NCBI GenBank assembly: GCA_001724275.1
Contig: MEDZ01000002.1
Coordinates: forward strand, 1 to 64,000
Reading direction: 5' to 3'
From: Gemmatimonadetes bacterium SCN 70-22
GTDB taxonomy: Bacteria; Gemmatimonadota; Gemmatimonadetes; Gemmatimonadales; Gemmatimonadaceae
Length of the DNA stretch: 64,000 nucleotides
This document shows, one piece after another, positions 16,101 to 25,099 of the stretch. The stretch's first letter is position 1. Every line of letters starts with the position of its first letter. Made by a program: the position numbers and the translations under genes. The notes under the pieces were generated by a model that was not told the origin of the DNA, did not search any database, and worked only from the letters and a program-made list of their open reading frames with translations.

Positions 16101-16649
16101 TCACTTCACCTGCCCGCGGATCTCGCCCGGCGGATACTGGACCGTGTGCACGTTCGCGTACGCGTTGCCCGCCTCTATGGCCGCGATCAGCCCGGCGACG
16201 CCCTGGCCTGCCAGCGGGCCGACGACGCCGGCGTCGGTGAGCACCCCCTCGGCCAGCACCCCGTTGAACCGGCCGGGAATGAGCTGGGCGGGCGGTGCAG
16301 CGGGGTACAGCCAGGCGACGACGGGGCCAGGGACTCCCGGAGGCGCGAGGTGAATATGCGCCTGCGTGATGTCCACGGCGCCGGCGACGAGCAGCCGATA
16401 GTGGAGACTGCCGTCGTTGTCCCGCCGCAGCACGAGCTGCCCCTGGGCGAGTGAGGGGCGAGGCGGCGTCTCGTTCTCGCCCTTCATGTGGGTGCCGAAA
16501 TTGCCGCCGGCATGGTCCGCTCCGTAACTGAAGACGGGGACCGACAGGGCGGTCGGCGGGCTGGCCTTCTCCGCGCAGGCCGCCAGGGCGGCGAGGGCTG
16601 CCAGGGTGACCATGGCGCCGGGAAGGCGCCGGGGGCGTGAAACGCGCAT
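16101..16649 (-). CDS. CHRD domain lipoprotein
   Basis: The 182-residue protein has a signal peptide with lipobox LAAC (MVTLAALAALAACAEK). Its mature part is a CHRD domain: GENETPPRPSLAQGQLVL, ITQAHIHLAPPG, then a C-terminal NVHTVQYPPGEIRGQVK ending. CHRD domains occur in chordin and in many bacterial exported proteins of unknown role. The ATG at 16649 has AGGAG upstream on the minus strand. It is divergent from the BTAD regulator, with 146 bases between them, so that regulator may control it. Confidence 0.85.
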   Translation of the reverse strand: MRVSRPRRLPGAMVTLAALAALAACAEKASPPTALSVPVFSYGADHAGGNFGTHMKGENETPPRPSLAQGQLVLRRDNDGSLHYRLLVAGAVDITQAHIHLAPPGVPGPVVAWLYPAAPPAQLIPGRFNGVLAEGVLTDAGVVGPLAGQGVAGLIAAIEAGNAYANVHTVQYPPGEIRGQVK

Positions 16650-16795
16650 GGGATCTCCTCGTCCTTGCCGGGGCGAGGCGGCGCCCTCGTTCGAGTGGAG
16701 CGCCTCGCCCACGTGTCCATCGCGGCCGACAGCCAGCCTACCGGCCACCGGGGCTGGTGCTTGCTGCGGCCGTGCGTGGCATGTAGGGTGCAACG

Positions 16796-19180
16796 GTGGC
16801 ATCGCGCCCCTCTCGCGGAAGTCTCGCAGATCTCTCGAACCGGTCCGTGCTGACGCTCAGCCTTCTGGGAACTGCGTCGATCCGCGATGCCGACGGCGGC
16901 GGGGTGGCCGGTCGCGCGGCCCAGGGCCCGCGCCTGGCGCTGCTGGCGTACCTCGCGATGGCCCGGGACCGCCCTGTCTCGCGCGACAAGCTCATCGCGC
17001 TGCTCTGGCCGGATGCCCGCCCCGAGCGCGCTCGCCCGCAGCTCTCGGACACGCTCTACATCATCAGGACCGGGTTGGGCGAGGGGACGGTCCGGTCCCT
17101 GGACGACTCCCTGACGCTGGGCCAAGGGGTGTCGTGCGACGTGACGGAGTTCGAGGCGCTGCTCGACGCGGGCGCCCTCGAGCGCGCGGTGGAGACGTAC
17201 GCAGGTCCGCTGCTGGACGGGTTCCACCTGGCGGATGCGCCGGCCTTCGAGGATTGGATGGCGGCCGAGCGACATCGGCTGGCGCGCCGCTACGCGGCGG
17301 CGCTCGAAGCGCTGGCCAGACGATGCGAGGAAGGCGGGGAGCTGGCCCCCGCCGCCGCGTGGTGGCGCCGCCTCGCCGCCCACGATCCCTTCAACGGCCA
17401 CGTCGCATTGCGGCTGATGCAGGCGCTGGACGCCGCCGGCGATCGGGCGGGGGCGTTGCAGCATGCGCGCATCCATGCGACGCTGCTCCGTGAGGAGTTC
17501 GACGCCGAGCCGGATGCGGACGTGCTGGCGCTTGCGGAGCGGCTGCGGCTCGGGCCCCAGGTCCGAGTGGCGACGGAACCTCGGGCCCGCCCGGCGCCCG
17601 AACCGCGGGAGGGCGTCGCTCAGGCGCCAGCCGAGACGCCGACCGGCTCGCTCCCCGAGGCGGCGGCCACGCCGCCGAGTGAGCGGCGCGCCCGCGGAAG
17701 GTGGGGCGCTGCCGCCGCGATGCTCATCGTGCTGGCGGGAGCCGTCGCCTACGGGACTCGCCCGCCGCCCCGCCAAGCCGCAGCGGCACCCGCCCGCTCC
17801 GCCCGGTCGATCGGCGTCCTGCCGTTCGTCAACATGAGCGCGGATTCGGCCGACCGGTACTTCAGCGACGGCCTGACCGAGCAGATCATCACGGCGCTGA
17901 GCGGCGTCGCCGAGTTGCGCGTGGCGGCGCGCACCTCGTCCTTCGCCCTCCGCAATCGCGGGATGGACGCGCGCGCGATCGGCCACGCGCTCGGCGTCGA
18001 GTCGGTGCTGGAAGGGAGCGTGCGAAAGGCCGGCGATCGGGTGCGGGTGACGGCGCAGCTGATCGACGCCAGCACGGGCTACCACATCTGGTCGGAGCAG
18101 TTCGACGAAGCGGTGGCGGACGTGTTCACCGTGCAGGACGGCATCGCGCAGGCGATCGCCAGATCATTCCAACTGGGGTTCTCGCCGCGGGAGCGCCCGA
18201 CCCCGAGCATCGAGGCGTACGACCTCTATCTCCGCGGACTGTACCTGCGCAACACGCTGTCCGGCGAGGGGCTACGCACCGCGCTGGAGCTGTTCGATCG
18301 GGCGAGCACGGTGGAACCGTCCTTCGCGCTGGCGTGGGCGGGAAAGGCCAGCGCGATCGGCCCGCTCCTCTACTTCCGGCACATGCCGGCCGAGACGGGG
18401 GTCCCGGCGCTGCGCCGCGCGACCACGCGCGCGCTGGAGCTCGATCCTCGCCTGGGCGAGGCGCACGCGTCCCTGGGCATGCTCCGGCTCTTCTTCGAAT
18501 GGGACTGGAAGGGCGCGGAGCGCTCGCTCCGCCGCGCCGTCCAGCTCAATCCGAACGATCCGCACGCCTGGCACCATCTCGCGAACTACCATCGGGTGAT
18601 GGGGGAGGTGGCCGAAGCCATCGCCGCACGCCGGCGATCGTTGCAGCTGGACCCGTTGAACCCGCGCACGCACATCACGCTCGGGAAGGACTACTCGGTG
18701 GCCGGGAACGACTCCGCCGCGCTGTGGCATTTCCGGCGCGCGAGCCAGCTCGACCCGCTCAATCCGCTGGGCCTGGGACTCGGCCCCTCGCTGCCGATGG
18801 GTCCGGCAGAGCTCCTCCTGCGGCGCGGTCACGAGGGCGAAGGCGTCACGGAGTACCTCAGGATCGCCGCGCTCCGCGGCGCCACGACGGCCGAGCTGGA
18901 ATCCCTCCGCTCCGGGCACTCGTCGGCCGGCATGCCCGGCTTCTGGCGGGCATGGCTGGCGATGGACCTGCGCCAGTCGGGGGCGTCGCCGGACCCGCTG
19001 CGCATCGCGTCCACCTGGGCGATGATCGGCGACACGGCGAGGACGTTCGAGTGGCTCGACAAGGCCTATGCCGAGCGCAACCCGGGACTCATCTACCTCG
19101 CGTCCGACCCGTCGTTCCGGAGTGTCCGCACGCACCCGCGCTTCCGGCGCATCCTGCGGGAGATGGGGCTGGAGCGCTGA
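16796..19180 (+). CDS. BTAD-type transcriptional regulator fused to membrane segment, TolB-like domain and TPRs
   Basis: This is a 794-residue multidomain protein. Residues about 20-260 form a winged helix plus BTAD (SARP-like) unit: LTLSLLGTASIRD, DKLIALLWPDARPERARPQLSDTLY, then helical pairs. One transmembrane helix follows (about 302-321). Residues about 339-440 match the TolB/FlgO-like domain (IGVLPFVNMSADSADRYFSD, then GLTEQIITALS). The remaining 350 residues are TPR repeats with typical A-x-x-x-L-D/P spacing. The layout resembles CadC-like sensors, with cytoplasmic DNA binding and a periplasmic sensor. The start is GTG 16796. The gene is divergent from the CHRD lipoprotein. Proteins of this type are abundant in Gemmatimonadota. 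Confidence 0.85.
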   Translation: MASRPSRGSLADLSNRSVLTLSLLGTASIRDADGGGVAGRAAQGPRLALLAYLAMARDRPVSRDKLIALLWPDARPERARPQLSDTLYIIRTGLGEGTVRSLDDSLTLGQGVSCDVTEFEALLDAGALERAVETYAGPLLDGFHLADAPAFEDWMAAERHRLARRYAAALEALARRCEEGGELAPAAAWWRRLAAHDPFNGHVALRLMQALDAAGDRAGALQHARIHATLLREEFDAEPDADVLALAERLRLGPQVRVATEPRARPAPEPREGVAQAPAETPTGSLPEAAATPPSERRARGRWGAAAAMLIVLAGAVAYGTRPPPRQAAAAPARSARSIGVLPFVNMSADSADRYFSDGLTEQIITALSGVAELRVAARTSSFALRNRGMDARAIGHALGVESVLEGSVRKAGDRVRVTAQLIDASTGYHIWSEQFDEAVADVFTVQDGIAQAIARSFQLGFSPRERPTPSIEAYDLYLRGLYLRNTLSGEGLRTALELFDRASTVEPSFALAWAGKASAIGPLLYFRHMPAETGVPALRRATTRALELDPRLGEAHASLGMLRLFFEWDWKGAERSLRRAVQLNPNDPHAWHHLANYHRVMGEVAEAIAARRRSLQLDPLNPRTHITLGKDYSVAGNDSAALWHFRRASQLDPLNPLGLGLGPSLPMGPAELLLRRGHEGEGVTEYLRIAALRGATTAELESLRSGHSSAGMPGFWRAWLAMDLRQSGASPDPLRIASTWAMIGDTARTFEWLDKAYAERNPGLIYLASDPSFRSVRTHPRFRRILREMGLER

Positions 19181-19280
19181 GGCGGAGATCAGTTCGCCGC
19201 TCCCGCCAACGCCCCACCCTTCCCCCACGTATCCCGAGCGCCCCCCCGCGCTCCACACCCCCGTCACACGCCTTATCCCG

Positions 19281-19886
19281 ATGTCCCGCCGCCGCTTCGC
19301 CCTCGCCGCCGCCCTTGCCGTCGGCACCTCCCTGGCCGCCTCGCCCGCCGCTGCCCGTGCCCAGCACCACGGCGGCCACGGCGCGCAAATCACCGTCCCC
19401 GCCGGCGCCAACTACACGGTGGCCGACGTGGAGTTCATGCAGGGGATGATCGCCCACCACGCGCAGGCCATCCACATGTCGCGCATGGCGGAGTCGCACG
19501 ACGCCAATCCGCGGGTCCTGCGACTCGCCAACAAGATCGACCAATCGCAGGTGGCCGAGATCCGCATCATGCAGGAGTGGCTCCGCGCCAACGGCCAGAT
19601 GGCGCCTGACACGTCATCGTGGCGCACCATGACCATGGCCGGGATGCTCACGACGGCGCAGCTGGCGGAGCTCGACGCGGCCCGCGGCGTGGAGTTCGAC
19701 CGCCTCTTCCTCTCCTACATGATCATGCACCACGAGGGAGCGCTGCAGATGGTCAAGGACCTCTTCGCCGCGCCGCGCGCGGGCCAGGAAGTGGACGTGA
19801 ACGTCTTCGCCAACGACGTGGTCACGGTGCAGACCGCCGAGATCGGCGCCATGCGCCAGCTCCTGTCACAGCTTCCCGCACAGTAA
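19281..19886 (+). CDS. DUF305 family exported protein
   Basis: The protein has 201 residues, with a signal peptide (LAVGTSLAASPAAARAQ) and then a His-rich stretch (HHGGHG). It has the two DUF305 signatures, MQGMIAHHAQAIHMS and MIMHHEGALQM, each with paired His and Met. DUF305 is a four-helix ferritin-like fold whose His/Met clusters suggest metal binding. The LVIVD-repeat gene starts 40 bases downstream on the same strand, so they are probably co-transcribed and act together outside the cytoplasm. Confidence 0.9.
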   Translation: MSRRRFALAAALAVGTSLAASPAAARAQHHGGHGAQITVPAGANYTVADVEFMQGMIAHHAQAIHMSRMAESHDANPRVLRLANKIDQSQVAEIRIMQEWLRANGQMAPDTSSWRTMTMAGMLTTAQLAELDAARGVEFDRLFLSYMIMHHEGALQMVKDLFAAPRAGQEVDVNVFANDVVTVQTAEIGAMRQLLSQLPAQ

Positions 19887-19926
19887 GCTCCACCGCACTT
19901 CCCCTCATCATTAGGAGTCCCCCTCG

Positions 19927-21741
19927 ATGTCCAACGCACGACGGGCGCTCGCGCTGGCCGCGACGCTCCTCCTCCCGTCGCTCGTCCCCTCCCTCGCCAC
20001 CGCGCAGACCTACCCCAGCAAGACGGACCCGCGCAACAACCTCAAGCCGGGCAAGACCGACGCGGGGGTCGCGGCGAAGAACATGCGCCTGGTCTCCAAC
20101 ACGCCGAAGGCGCCGGGGCTGGACTCCACGCGCGGCCTCACCTTCGCCAACTCGGACCTGGCATTCGGCGACAAGTACGTGTACCAGGGGAACTTTGCCG
20201 GCTTCACCATCTGGGACGTGAGCAACCCCGCCACCCCCAAGGTGGTCTCGACGGTCCAGTGCATCACCTCGCAGGGCGACCCGTCCATCTACGGCTCGCT
20301 CCTCTTCATTTCCGCCGAGGGCGCGGGGAACCGCAACGACTGCGGCAAGGGAGGCGTCACCGACCCCAAGGATCACATGGCGGGGGTCCGCATCTACGAC
20401 GTCGCCAACCCGGCGGCGCCGCGCCTGGTGAAGAACGTGCAGACGTGCAAGGGATCGCACACGCACACCATCATCCCGCACCCCAAGGACAAGAACGTCA
20501 TCTACATCTACGTCTCCGGGAGCCAGGGGGCGCGCCCGGCAACGGAGATCCCCGGGTGCAAGGAAGGCACGGACCCGGCCGACGAGACCAACTCGCTCTT
20601 CCGACTGGACGTCATCAAGGTGGACCTCCGTCACCCCGAGAAGGCCGAGGTGGTGACCGGGGCGCGCATCTTCACGGGGCTCGACGCGGCGCCGCGCGCC
20701 ACGGGGCGCCCCGAGCGTGGCCGCCCCGCGCCGGCCGGCGCGCCGATGCCCACCGGGCCGCGCAACTGCCACGACGTCACGGCCTATCCGGCGGCCAAGC
20801 TCCTGGCCGGGGCCTGCGGGAGCTACGGGCTCCTGGTCGACATCTCCAACCCGGAAAGGCCGGTGCGCGTGGACGCCAAGGCCGACACGAACTTCTCGCT
20901 CTGGCACACCGCGGTCTTCAGCAACGACGGCAAGAAGGTGGTCTTCACCGACGAGTGGGGGGGCGGCACGTCGCCGATGTGCCAGGCCAACTCGATGATG
21001 GAGATGGGGGGGAACACGATCCTCAGCATCGACGGCAAGAAGAAGTACACGCAGCACGCCTACTACAAGATCCCCACCGCGCAGACGGCCGAGGAGAACT
21101 GCGTCTCGCACAATGGCGGGCTGATCCCCGTCCCCGGGCGTGACATCATGGTGCAGGGGTGGTACCAGGGCGGGGTGAGCGTGATGGACTTCACGGACTC
21201 CAACAACCCGAAGGAGCTGGCCTACTTCGACCGCGGCCCCATCGACAACCCGCCGGGGGTCGACGTCCCGGTCACGCAGCCACCACCGGGGCAGCGCGGA
21301 TTCCGCAGCACGATCGGCGGTTCGTGGGGCGCCTACTACTGGAACGGGCTGATCTACTCGTCGGAGATGGACCGCGGCTTCGACATTCTCGAGTTGGAGC
21401 CGAGCGACCAGCTGTCGAAGAACGAGATCGAGGCGGCCAAGCTGGTGCGCTTCACCCAGTACAACCCGCAGAGCCAGCCGCGCATCGAGTGGCCGGCGGC
21501 CTTCCCGGTGGTGCGGTCGTACCTGGACCAGCTGGTGCGCGGCAACGGGCTGGCCGCGGAGCGCACCTCAGCGATTGCGACGGCGCTCGACGCGGCCGAG
21601 GCGCAGCAGGGGAAGGGGCGGCGCGATGCGCTGAATGCCCTGGCCAAGCAGGTGGACAAGGACGTGGCCGGGGCGAAGGATGCCGAGCGGGTGAAGGCGA
21701 TGTCGGCGGCGATCAAGGCGCTGGCGAAGGCGACCAACTAG
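19927..21741 (+). CDS. LVIVD repeat beta-propeller exported protein
   Basis: The protein has 604 residues and a signal peptide ending near ATAQT. Repeats of the LVIVD type are clear: FTIWDVSNPATPKVVS, VRIYDVANPAAPRLVK, LLVDISNPERPVRVD and VSVMDFTDSNNPKELA. These build a beta-propeller in the periplasm or at the surface. The C-terminal 90 residues are a charged helical part. It is downstream of DUF305 and shares its strand. Similar pairs are common in Gemmatimonadota-like genomes; the function is unknown, with metal-related or extracellular binding likely. Confidence 0.88.
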   Translation: MSNARRALALAATLLLPSLVPSLATAQTYPSKTDPRNNLKPGKTDAGVAAKNMRLVSNTPKAPGLDSTRGLTFANSDLAFGDKYVYQGNFAGFTIWDVSNPATPKVVSTVQCITSQGDPSIYGSLLFISAEGAGNRNDCGKGGVTDPKDHMAGVRIYDVANPAAPRLVKNVQTCKGSHTHTIIPHPKDKNVIYIYVSGSQGARPATEIPGCKEGTDPADETNSLFRLDVIKVDLRHPEKAEVVTGARIFTGLDAAPRATGRPERGRPAPAGAPMPTGPRNCHDVTAYPAAKLLAGACGSYGLLVDISNPERPVRVDAKADTNFSLWHTAVFSNDGKKVVFTDEWGGGTSPMCQANSMMEMGGNTILSIDGKKKYTQHAYYKIPTAQTAEENCVSHNGGLIPVPGRDIMVQGWYQGGVSVMDFTDSNNPKELAYFDRGPIDNPPGVDVPVTQPPPGQRGFRSTIGGSWGAYYWNGLIYSSEMDRGFDILELEPSDQLSKNEIEAAKLVRFTQYNPQSQPRIEWPAAFPVVRSYLDQLVRGNGLAAERTSAIATALDAAEAQQGKGRRDALNALAKQVDKDVAGAKDAERVKAMSAAIKALAKATN

Positions 21742-21764
21742 TCGCGCATCGTACCAAGGCGAGC

Positions 21765-21794
21765 GCGCCGGGCTGCGAGAGGGCAGCCCGGCGC
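21765..21794. terminator. Strong GC hairpin between convergent genes
   Basis: The perfect 12-base arms at 21765-21776 and 21783-21794 enclose a 6-base loop. It lies between the LVIVD gene and the amidohydrolase, which converge, and probably ends both transcripts. It has no T-tract. Confidence 0.7.
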
Positions 21795-21833
21795 CCCTCA
21801 CGCGGCGCGCCACGCCGCGGCGCCCTGCCCTGC

Positions 21834-23150
21834 CTAACGCACCAGCACCCGACCGCGCAGCACCACGGCGCGGATGCGCGTCGTGTTCCGGATGTCGCCG
21901 AGCGGGTTGGCGTCGAGGAGGACGATATCGGCCACGCGTCCCGGGGCCACCGCGCCGTGCGTGTGCTCGCGCCGCATCTCGCGCGCGGGGTTGGTGGTGG
22001 CGGCCGCGAGCGCCGCGGCCGGGGTGAGTCCGGCCTCCACCAGGCGTTGCAGCTCGCGGTGGATGACCGGGAGCGCGGTGGTGTCGCGCTCCACGAAGCC
22101 GTCGGTCCCGGCCAGGATCGGAACCCCCATGGCCTGCGCCCGCACGGTGAGCTGCGCCCCCCACTTGGCCACGACCGGGGGGACATCCGGGCGCGAGAAG
22201 ACCCAGAGGGTGGGCTCGAGGTACGTCCCGTGCGCCTTCATCGCCGCCAGGACGGCGGTGAGCTCGGGGCCGTCGGCGCGGACCGTGGCGTAGGGGCCGT
22301 CGCGCCGCTTCCACGAGTCCTCGGGGCGCACCTCGGCGGCGCCCTGCCAGGAGAGGTAGGGGGCGTGGGTGAGGACGTCGACCCCGGCCGCCGCCAGTTG
22401 CAACGGCCGCGCGGGGAAGACCGTCCCGTGCGCCACCACCCGCATTCCCTGGCGATGCGCCTCGGCCGTCAGGCGCGCCGCGAGGGCGCTGTCGATCATC
22501 GCGTACAGCTTCAGCACCTCGGCGCCGGAGCCGCGCGCCGCCGCCACGGCGGTCGGGATGTCGCTCTCCGCGGTCACCGCCTGCGCCCACGGCGCCTTGC
22601 CGACCGGGAAGCCGTCGCTGGCCCCGATGAAGCGCGGATCGACGAAGAAGTCGGGGCCGGCCATCACCGAGGCATAGGCGATCTCGGGGGCGACGATCTC
22701 CCTGGCGCGCGAGGCGCGCGCGTACTCGCCGGCGACGCGGTTGTCTCCCGCCATGGCTTGCACCATCGTGACGCCGCCGCGGGCCCCGCGCTCGAGCGCC
22801 GCCGTCATCCCCTGCACGAGGTGCACGTGATGGTCCACGAGCCCCGGGATGGCGAAGGCCCCGCGCGCGTTCACGTACTCGTCGACCGAATCCGGAGGCA
22901 TCGCGCTCACCGACTCCACGGCCACGATGCTGTCGCCACGAATGACGATCCGCCGCATCGCGGTCACGCGCTTGGCGTCGATGTCGATGACGCTGACGGA
23001 GTCGAGGACGACGACGCGCGGGCGCGGCGCGGCGCGCCCCGCATCCTGCGCGAGCGCAGTGGCGGTCGGGCACCACAGCGCCATCGTCATCAGGAGTGCG
23101 GGAAGGGTGCAGCGCGACGGCGCGCGGTGGGGCGGCGGGAGGGTCGACAT
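21834..23150 (-). CDS. Exported amidohydrolase (imidazolonepropionase-like)
   Basis: The 438-residue protein starts with a signal peptide (residues 1-35) and has the metal-dependent amidohydrolase barrel. His108-x-His110 appears in VDHHVHL. The expected metal-bridging Lys is in EVLKLYA, followed by His in VVAHGTVF and VLTHAPYL and Asp in LAGTDGF. The set is complete. Members hydrolyse cyclic amides or peptide-like bonds; the substrate is unknown. The ATG at 23150 was chosen because the signal peptide starts there, although the frame continues upstream. It is divergent from the EamA gene. Confidence 0.88.
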   Translation of the reverse strand: MSTLPPPHRAPSRCTLPALLMTMALWCPTATALAQDAGRAAPRPRVVVLDSVSVIDIDAKRVTAMRRIVIRGDSIVAVESVSAMPPDSVDEYVNARGAFAIPGLVDHHVHLVQGMTAALERGARGGVTMVQAMAGDNRVAGEYARASRAREIVAPEIAYASVMAGPDFFVDPRFIGASDGFPVGKAPWAQAVTAESDIPTAVAAARGSGAEVLKLYAMIDSALAARLTAEAHRQGMRVVAHGTVFPARPLQLAAAGVDVLTHAPYLSWQGAAEVRPEDSWKRRDGPYATVRADGPELTAVLAAMKAHGTYLEPTLWVFSRPDVPPVVAKWGAQLTVRAQAMGVPILAGTDGFVERDTTALPVIHRELQRLVEAGLTPAAALAAATTNPAREMRREHTHGAVAPGRVADIVLLDANPLGDIRNTTRIRAVVLRGRVLVR

Positions 23151-23319
23151 CGGGTGCCGGACAGGCGTGGGGTGGGGACTGGTGGAATTGGCGAGGGGGC
23201 GGGACCGGGCGCAAGGCGGGGGCCGGGCGTATGCACTCCGCCTCGTGAAGGAGTATCGTACGGCATCGAGCATGTGTGCGACGGCGCCTCCGCGCGCTCC
23301 CCCCCCTCCCGCCGCTGAC

Positions 23320-24207
23320 ATGTCACCCCTTCGCAAGATCCTCCTGACGGCGCTCACCATGGCGGCATTCGCGGGGAACTCCCTGCTGTGCCGCGCGGCG
23401 CTGAAGGGGACGGCAATCGATGCGTCGACCTTCACCACGGTCCGCCTGGTCTCAGGCGCCGTCTCACTCTGGGTGCTGGTCCGGATGACGCGCGGGGGGC
23501 GTTCCGGCGCCGGCAATTGGCGATCGGCGATGGCCCTTTTCGCCTACGCGATCGCCTTCTCGCTCGCCTATGTGCACCTCACGACGGCAACGGGGGCGCT
23601 GCTGCTCTTCGCGGCGGTGCAGGCGACGATGATCAGCTATGGCCTGTGGAGCGGTGAGCGCATGTGGTGGCTGCAGGTCGTTGGACTCGCCCTGGCCTTC
23701 GGGGGGCTGGTGGGATTGCTCCTGCCGGGGCTCTCCGCCCCGCCGCTCCTCGATGCCCTCCTCATGCTGGGGGCGGGAGTGGCGTGGGGCGTCTACTCGC
23801 TGCGCGGGCGCGGGGCGGGCGATCCGGCCAGGGTGACGGCGGGGAACTTCGTCCGCGCGGCGCTCGCCGCCGCGGCCATGAGCGCCGTGCTGCTGGCGCA
23901 GGAGCGCGCCTCCGTGGATGCGGCCGGGCTGGCGTACGCCATCGTGTCCGGGGCGCTCGCGTCGGCGATGGGATACATCATCTGGTACAGCGTCCTCCCG
24001 CACCTGCGGGCCACGACGGCCGCCACCGTGCAGCTCAGCGTCCCCGTCATCGCGGCGATGGGGGGCGTCGTCCTGCTCGGCGAGTCCATCACCCTGCGCC
24101 TGATGGTGGCCTCGGTCGCCATCCTTGGCGGGATCGCGCTGGTGGTGCTGGAGAAGCGCGCGACGCCGCCGGAGCGCATCGCGGCGGCGTCCGCAAGCGA
24201 TTCCTGA
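23320..24207 (+). CDS. EamA/DMT-superfamily permease
   Basis: The 295-residue protein contains about ten hydrophobic segments in two similar halves, the usual EamA layout. Family-like sequences include FTTVRLVSGAVSLW in the first half and MGYIIWYSVLPHLRATTAATVQL in the second. These carriers export metabolites, often amino acids or drugs. The stop overlaps the PAP2 start (TGATG). Confidence 0.88.
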   Translation: MSPLRKILLTALTMAAFAGNSLLCRAALKGTAIDASTFTTVRLVSGAVSLWVLVRMTRGGRSGAGNWRSAMALFAYAIAFSLAYVHLTTATGALLLFAAVQATMISYGLWSGERMWWLQVVGLALAFGGLVGLLLPGLSAPPLLDALLMLGAGVAWGVYSLRGRGAGDPARVTAGNFVRAALAAAAMSAVLLAQERASVDAAGLAYAIVSGALASAMGYIIWYSVLPHLRATTAATVQLSVPVIAAMGGVVLLGESITLRLMVASVAILGGIALVVLEKRATPPERIAAASASDS

Positions 24208-25022
24208 TGCAGCCGCAAGCACACAGGCTCCTTGGCCACCTCATGGGGATCGACCTGCCCCTCGTCGCGAAGTCGCGCGCCGGCATCGCGCTCGTCATCG
24301 TCCTCGCCGGATGCGCCTCGGGCGGAGGTCGGCCGGCGAGCTGGCCCAGCCGGGAGAAGTGGGGCCACGCCGTAGTGGGAGCGGTGCAATCGCCGGGGAC
24401 CTGGGCGCCAGCGCTGGGCGCGGCGCTGGCCGTGCCGTGGGACCGCCGGATCTCCCGCTGGGCGGCGCGGGAGACGCCGGTCTTCGGCTCGCGCCCGCGC
24501 GCGCTCGATGCCAGCGACCACCTGCGCACGGCGAGCCACATCGGGATGGCCGCCACGGCGCTCCTGCTGCCGCGGAAGGACGAGCGATGGGGCGACCGGC
24601 TGCAACGGCTGTTATGGGAAGAGGGCGGGGCGATTGCCGCGACCGGCGTCACCAGCGGACTCAAACGACTGGCGCGCCGCGAGCGCCCGGATGCATCGGA
24701 CGACTTGAGCTTCCCCTCGGGACACGCGACGCGGGCCTTCGCCTACCAGGCCATGTCGCTGGACAACCTCCGCTCGTCGGCCCTTCGCGCGCCGGCGCGC
24801 CCGGCATCGGCGATCGCCCTGGGGGCGCTGGCCGCCGGGACGGCGTGGGCGCGCGTGGAAGGGGGCGTGCACTACCCTTCGGACGTGCTGGCGGGTGCCG
24901 CCATCGGCAACTTCGTCGCGAGCGTGATCTACGACGCGTTTCGCGGCGCCGAATCGTCCCCTCCGGTGAGGTTCGAGTCTCCCCGCGGCATGCGCGGGGT
25001 CACCTTCACGATTCGCTTTTGA
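24207..25022 (+). CDS. PAP2-family membrane-associated phosphatase
   Basis: The 271-residue protein has all three PAP2 motifs: KRLARRERP, PSGH (FPSGHATRAFA) and ARVEGGVHYPSDVLAG. In the last one, the usual leading Ser is Ala, but the catalytic His and Asp remain. These enzymes act on lipid or isoprenoid phosphates at the outer face of the inner membrane. Hydrophobic segments flank the motifs. The ATG at 24207 overlaps the EamA stop. It is followed by dacB, so roles in envelope recycling are possible. Confidence 0.85.
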   Translation: MQPQAHRLLGHLMGIDLPLVAKSRAGIALVIVLAGCASGGGRPASWPSREKWGHAVVGAVQSPGTWAPALGAALAVPWDRRISRWAARETPVFGSRPRALDASDHLRTASHIGMAATALLLPRKDERWGDRLQRLLWEEGGAIAATGVTSGLKRLARRERPDASDDLSFPSGHATRAFAYQAMSLDNLRSSALRAPARPASAIALGALAAGTAWARVEGGVHYPSDVLAGAAIGNFVASVIYDAFRGAESSPPVRFESPRGMRGVTFTIRF

Positions 25023-25099
25023 CGCACCGCGTGCCCGGGGCCAACTTCCGCGCCACTGCCGCCCGGCCATCGCATCCCACCCTTCACACGCGCCTGCAG

